Source: UBA5109 sp964606735
Lineage (GTDB): Bacteria; Pseudomonadota; Gammaproteobacteria; Pseudomonadales; Pseudohongiellaceae
DNA: 64,000 nucleotides
Assembly: GCA_964606735.1 (NCBI GenBank)
Contig: CAZSHI010000004.1
Location: 1-64,000, forward strand
Direction of reading: 5' to 3'
The notes under the pieces were generated by a model. It saw nothing but the letters and a program-made list of their open reading frames with translations, made no database searches and was not told the DNA's origin. Positions 60,973-64,000 of the stretch are shown one piece after another. The position numbers and the translations under genes were made by a program. Each line of letters begins with the position of its first letter. Position 1 is the first letter of the stretch.

Positions 60973-61539
60973 ATGCATTACTGTACCCAGTGTGGAAAAA
61001 AGCTGTCCTTGATTGTGCCTGCCGGTGATGACCGGCAACGCCATGTCTGTGGTGCCTGCGGCCACATCCATTATCAAAATCCACTCATTGTGGTCTGTAC
61101 TCTCCCCTGTCATGAGGATCAGGTCCTGCTGTGTAAACGCGCCATTGAACCTCGCTACGGCTTGTGGACATTGCCAGGCGGTTTTATGGAAAACGATGAA
61201 AGCACCCACGAGGGCGCCCTGCGGGAAACGCGCGAAGAAGCCAATGCCCGGGTAGAACTGGATGATATCTACAGCCTCTACAGCCTGCCACATATCAATC
61301 AGGTACATTTGTTTTTCCGGGCAAGATTACTGGATCTGGATTTTTCTGCTGGCGATGAAACCCTGGAAACCAGATTATTCCGCGAAGCGGAGATCCCCTG
61401 GCAGGAGATAGCATTCCTGCCGGTGCAGGCCACCCTTCAACATTATTATAAGGAGTTGACTAGCGGGCAATTCGGCATGCATTGCGGTGAAATACGCATC
61501 GAAGCAGGCACTGGCAAGCGAATCATCAAGCCACTGTAG
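60973..61539 (+). CDS. Nudix hydrolase with zinc ribbon
   Basis: The product has 188 residues. A four-cysteine zinc ribbon opens it (YCTQCGKK and VCGACGHIHYQNP). The Nudix box is GFMENDESTHEGALRETREEANARV, with the usual GX5EX7REUXEE form except that the glycine after EEx is asparagine. It resembles the NudC-like zinc-ribbon Nudix proteins often found beside corB genes. The substrate is not predictable. It is followed 2 bases later by the FdhD-like gene. Confidence 0.85.
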   Translation: MHYCTQCGKKLSLIVPAGDDRQRHVCGACGHIHYQNPLIVVCTLPCHEDQVLLCKRAIEPRYGLWTLPGGFMENDESTHEGALRETREEANARVELDDIYSLYSLPHINQVHLFFRARLLDLDFSAGDETLETRLFREAEIPWQEIAFLPVQATLQHYYKELTSGQFGMHCGEIRIEAGTGKRIIKPL

Positions 61540-61541
61540 CC

Positions 61542-62321
61542 ATGTTTGTTTCAAGCACAAAAATCACCCCTCTGAATGGCTCCAGCAAGCAAGAAGACAC
61601 TGTTTTGGCTGATGAGGAAGCCCTGGAGATTCGCCTTGGCTACATGAGCGCAAAAAAACAACGCAAACATAAAAGTATTGCCCAACTGATGCGCAGCCCA
61701 GGTCAGGATATTCCTCTCAGCCTCGGTCTTCTGTTCAGCAAGAATATCATTCAATCCTCGGCACAGATCATGGATATTGACGATGCCAAGGAAAATCTCG
61801 TCCGCATTGAACTGAGCGATGATTTTATCCCAAGCTTCCAGAATTCAGATCAGCAGCATGTTCTGAAGGCTTTATTGCAGAAAGAACCAGAGCCGCTCAC
61901 CGAAAACAGCCTGGAAATCCGTGCAGAATACCTTGCTGGGTTGGCAAAAAACCTCAGTATCAAACAGGATTTGTTTCACAGCACAGGAGCCTCTTCGGCC
62001 TGTGGGCTATTCGATGAATATGGCGTAGTGCTGGAAGTTACAGAAGACCTCAGGCCCCAGCATGCTTTTGATAAACTTATCGGTCAGCTCTTGCTGAAGT
62101 CTGCCTTGCCGCTGTGCAAACATGGCCTGGTTTTCAGCGGTAGCCTAGACTTTGACCTTGTGTACCGTGCTGTGCTGCTGCACTGCCCCCTGATCGCAGC
62201 CACCGGCGCACCAAGCTCACTTGCAGTCGAATTGGCGCAACATTTTGACATGTCCATGCTGGCACTGCTAACGGAAGACTCATTCAATATCTATCATGAT
62301 GCCGGACACATTATCATCTAG
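61542..62321 (+). CDS. FdhD-like protein lacking the catalytic cysteine motif
   Basis: The product has 259 residues. It aligns by eye with FdhD, the sulfurtransferase that sulfurates the cofactor of formate dehydrogenase: EALEIRLGYM, LSLGLLFSKNIIQS, FHSTGASSACGLFDEYG, AFDKLIGQLLL, GLVFSGSLDFDLVYRA and PLIAATGAPSSLAVELAQ. The CGxCG loop that carries the active cysteines is missing; the region has only charged residues between RIELSDDF and IKQDLF. Three isolated cysteines remain. It may bind a molybdopterin nucleotide without transferring sulfur. It ends the corB-Nudix-fdhD-like run. Confidence 0.75.
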   Translation: MFVSSTKITPLNGSSKQEDTVLADEEALEIRLGYMSAKKQRKHKSIAQLMRSPGQDIPLSLGLLFSKNIIQSSAQIMDIDDAKENLVRIELSDDFIPSFQNSDQQHVLKALLQKEPEPLTENSLEIRAEYLAGLAKNLSIKQDLFHSTGASSACGLFDEYGVVLEVTEDLRPQHAFDKLIGQLLLKSALPLCKHGLVFSGSLDFDLVYRAVLLHCPLIAATGAPSSLAVELAQHFDMSMLALLTEDSFNIYHDAGHIII

Positions 62322-62455
62322 CTAAACCAGCAGAAAGCTTCTCACTAGATTGGTGCATTTTTAAATTCTGCGCACAACTCAGTGTCCTTAAAACAGGCTG
62401 TTACCAGTTCCCCGACAGCAGCTCCATTTTAACTTCTTGTTTTGTATTGATTTTA

Positions 62456-62477
62456 TAAAGTTGGCACGGCCTTTGAA
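62456..62477 (+). promoter_or_regulatory. Candidate sigma-54 promoter
   Basis: AAAGTTGGCACG-GCCT-TTGAA matches the RpoN consensus (mrNrYTGGCACG-N4-TTGCW) except A for C in the -12 element. The rest of 62322-62455 shows no gene or site I recognise. Confidence 0.4.
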
Positions 62478-62487
62478 TACTATTTTA

Positions 62488-62590
62488 GTGCGGGAATGAT
62501 TTTTGTCCCGATGTGCAATAGTTGATCTCCCTACTGAAAAGGGCCCTGTCTCCCTCCCTATCCCCAAAACCTGACAGGGTCCTTTTTTTT
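62488..62590 (+). ncRNA. Candidate small RNA, about 103 bases, with C-rich loop
   Basis: A transcript from the sigma-54-like promoter would start near 62488 and end at the terminator at 62590. It could fold a first hairpin CGGGA/TCCCG (62491-62495 with 62506-62510) and the terminator stem. The terminator loop (about 62551-62572) is CTCCCTCCCTATCCCC-like, a C-rich single strand able to pair with Shine-Dalgarno sequences, a feature of known regulatory sRNAs. No open frame of note. The alternative is that this is only the 3' end of the fdhD-like transcript. Confidence 0.4.
62537..62590 (+). terminator. Rho-independent terminator
   Basis: GGGCCCTGTC (62541-62550) pairs with GACAGGGTCC (62573-62582) with one G-T wobble, followed by eight T. 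An A-run in front makes it partly bidirectional for the convergent gene at 62626. Confidence 0.85.
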
Positions 62591-62625
62591 CAGGACAGCT
62601 CTGACAGGCAGCAGGAAAAGCGGAA

Positions 62626-62940
62626 TCAGGTGAAACTGACCTTGCTGGCACCCTTGATACTGATCGGAAACAGAATCATCAGGATTTGCAGGACAATCAG
62701 GACATCGCGATCAATGGAATACTGTTGCAGAAATTCTGTCGGCAGATTGAGCGACACACTGATGGCAATAGCCAGTAATATCAGCAGGATTCCCCGGTAC
62801 ACTAGCAAGACGGTGATCAGTACAGCACCCAGAGCAATATAGAGGTAATTGGGCTCGATACCAAGCCGTTGCAGCAGCAGGGTGGTAAAGGTCAAACCCA
62901 CGCTGACAAACAGAATCAGGCCTAAAAAGAATGTATTCAT
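62626..62940 (-). CDS. Small inner membrane protein, function unknown
   Basis: The product has 104 residues and three hydrophobic segments (about 3-24, 31-62 and 82-96). AGAGG stands five bases before the ATG. It is read in the same direction as mscS upstream but beyond an intrinsic terminator, so it probably has its own transcript. I do not recognise the family. Confidence 0.6.
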   Translation of the reverse strand: MNTFFLGLILFVSVGLTFTTLLLQRLGIEPNYLYIALGAVLITVLLVYRGILLILLAIAISVSLNLPTEFLQQYSIDRDVLIVLQILMILFPISIKGASKVSFT

Positions 62941-63100
62941 CGCAACCTCTACGCTTCACATGGTTTGGAGAAATAATGCAGCACTCGTTAATGAAGCTGG
63001 CTGAGGCGAATAGTAGGGATGAGATCAATTTGATACTGTTAATATCGTCACATTCTGATTCGCACAGAAACTGCAATAGATAAAAAGTGCGATGCAGGTC

Positions 63101-63127
63101 AAAAAACGGCAGGCTTCAAGCCTCGCC
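63101..63127 (-). terminator. Intrinsic terminator overlapping the mscS stop codon
   Basis: On the minus strand GGC-g-AGGC TTGAA GCCT GCC, a seven-pair stem with one bulged base, is followed by G and six T (63106-63101). The stem includes the last codons and the stop of mscS. Confidence 0.6.
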
Positions 63128-63952
63128 ACTGACATCCTGATGCAGATGAACATCACGTTGCGGGAAAGGAATCTCAATGTGATTGGCCTTAAGCGCCTGC
63201 TGAATTGCCTGGTTGATACGGTATTTGGTGTCATACAGGCGGGCAGTCTGAACCCAGCAGCGAATTCCGATATCGATACTGCTGTCACCAAACTGGTCAA
63301 TCCCTATCTGCAAATGCTTTTGCTGACTGAGGCCGGCTAGCCCCTCAAGCGCTTCACGGATCACTCTCACAGCCTGTTCCGGATCACAGTGATAGGCAAT
63401 GCCAACCCTCAAATCCAGCAGGGTCGAATCCTGCGAGTTATGGATGATTTCACCGATGATATGCCGGTTTGGAATGGTGATACTCACTTCATCCTCATCA
63501 CTGAGTATGGTGTAGCCCAGCTTGATTTCCTGCACGATACCGCTGACGCCATTGACCCTGATGGTATCTCCGACAATAAAAGGCCTGGCAACAATAATAC
63601 TGATACCGGCCCCGTAGTTTGACAGCAGTCCCTGCACAGCGAGCCCGGCTCCCAGACCGAGGGCACCAATCGCGGCAACCAGAGGCGTAATACTGATGCC
63701 TATCTGTCCCAGCGAAATGACAGCCATCATCACAATCAGAATGACTTTGATGGTACTGGCAGTAAACCTGCTCAGGGTGACATCTATTTTTTTACCCAGC
63801 AGAAAGCTGTTGATCATGGCAGCCACTTTGGAGGCCACAAAAATCCCGATTAGCAGGACCAGCACAGCTCCCAGTAACTGGAAGCCATAGGCAACCAGAT
63901 AGGAAACGATCAGTTAGTACAGTTCTTGTGCTTGCTGCAGTTCTTCACTCAT
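63116..63952 (-). pseudogene. mscS: MscS mechanosensitive channel gene with an in-frame TAA after codon 12
   Basis: From ATG 63952 the frame reads MSEELQQAQELY and then TAA (63916-63914), and continues without any other stop as LIVSYLVAYGFQLLGAVLVLLIG... to the end of an MscS protein. The residues after the stop match the first membrane helix of E. coli MscS, so the gene was once, or in other strains is, continuous. The rest is normal: pore helix AAIGALGLGAGLAVQGLLSNYGAG, beta domain RPFIVGDTIRVNGVSG, PNRHIIGE, total 278 codons. The first standard start after the stop is GTG 63865, which would lose half of helix 1 and has GGGAG only two bases away. A sequencing error is also possible. Confidence 0.7.
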
Positions 63953-63963
63953 TGTTCAGGTAC

Positions 63964-63999
63964 TCATGAGGCGGGTTCTTCTTCACGGCCATCTTCATG
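63964..63999 (-). CDS. Possible C-terminal end of a gene running off the right edge
   Basis: A frame enters from the right edge and ends HEDGREEEPAS-stop at 63964, 11 bases before the mscS ATG. The acidic, polar sequence is typical of a protein tail, and the spacing would fit an operon. Twelve codons are too few to be sure that this is the coding frame. Confidence 0.25.
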   Translation of the reverse strand, partial: HEDGREEEPAS

Positions 64000-64000
64000 A

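Noticed and set aside
62388..62651. 87-residue minus-strand frame over the candidate small RNA
   Set aside because: It spans the terminator hairpin and T-run in a poorly coding-like composition and overlaps the end of the small membrane protein gene.
1..64000. CRISPR arrays, insertion sequences, prophage or integrative elements
   Set aside because: No regularly spaced repeats, transposase, integrase or phage genes were seen; gene content is core or ordinary accessory.

Overview
The window looks like chromosome of a free-living, probably marine, Gammaproteobacterium related to the Pseudomonas/Cellvibrio side of the class. Much of the gene order matches my memory of Pseudomonas chromosomes: uvrB and tRNA-Asn; gyrA-(phe/tyr)-aroA-cmk-rpsA-ihfB; mtaD-ubiG-mupP-yciK; rluB-scpBA-trpS; recJ; thrC-hom-dsbC; rplS-trmD-rimM-rpsP-ffh-ypjD. 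I see no insertion sequence, prophage, CRISPR array or rRNA. The taxonomic placement is inference from gene content and order only.

Layout. 1-2.7 kb: a locus of exported proteins (a partial secreted protein, an NHL-repeat protein, a DUF6152 protein and a protein with a 'DLSGVW' motif). 2.7-16.3 kb: uvrB, tRNA-Asn, comEA-like, pyrF, lapBA, ihfB, rpsA, cmk, aroA, a fused prephenate dehydratase/prephenate dehydrogenase, and gyrA, all core genes. 16.5-27.3 kb: mtaD-ubiG-mupP-yciK, a GST, rluB, scpBA, trpS, yciO, yciB, a cyclophilin and a hemD-like gene. 27.3-31.4 kb: a regulatory-looking stretch, a 40-residue membrane peptide gene with its own promoter and terminator, then moaAB and modBC (molybdenum cofactor and molybdate uptake). 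31.4-37.3 kb: fpr, a VTC/DUF4956/CotH cluster, a lone DUF4159 gene and an MFS transporter. 37.4-44.3 kb: a complete ccmABCDEFGHI cytochrome c maturation operon, followed by dcd and a small c-type cytochrome. 45.6-51.6 kb: recJ, an HtrA-type protease and a three-gene operon of secreted proteins in which a metallo-beta-lactamase-fold protein has lost most of its metal ligands. 51.7-62.3 kb: threonine synthesis, dsbC, the rplS and ffh operons, ypjD, corB, a Nudix hydrolase and an FdhD-like protein without its catalytic cysteines. 62.4-64 kb: a candidate sigma-54-driven small RNA, a small membrane protein, and an mscS gene interrupted by an in-frame TAA.

The genes suggest an aerobic respirer with c-type cytochromes, molybdoenzymes, envelope quality control (HtrA, DsbC, LapAB) and many exported proteins of unknown function. 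The most original items are the degenerate-MBL/'DLTGTW' operon with its sister locus at the left end, the VTC-DUF4956-CotH cluster, the PheA-TyrA fusion without a chorismate mutase domain, the small membrane peptide at 27.7 kb, the candidate small RNA at 62.5 kb, and the interrupted mscS. All statements come from reading the sequence; no database search was possible.
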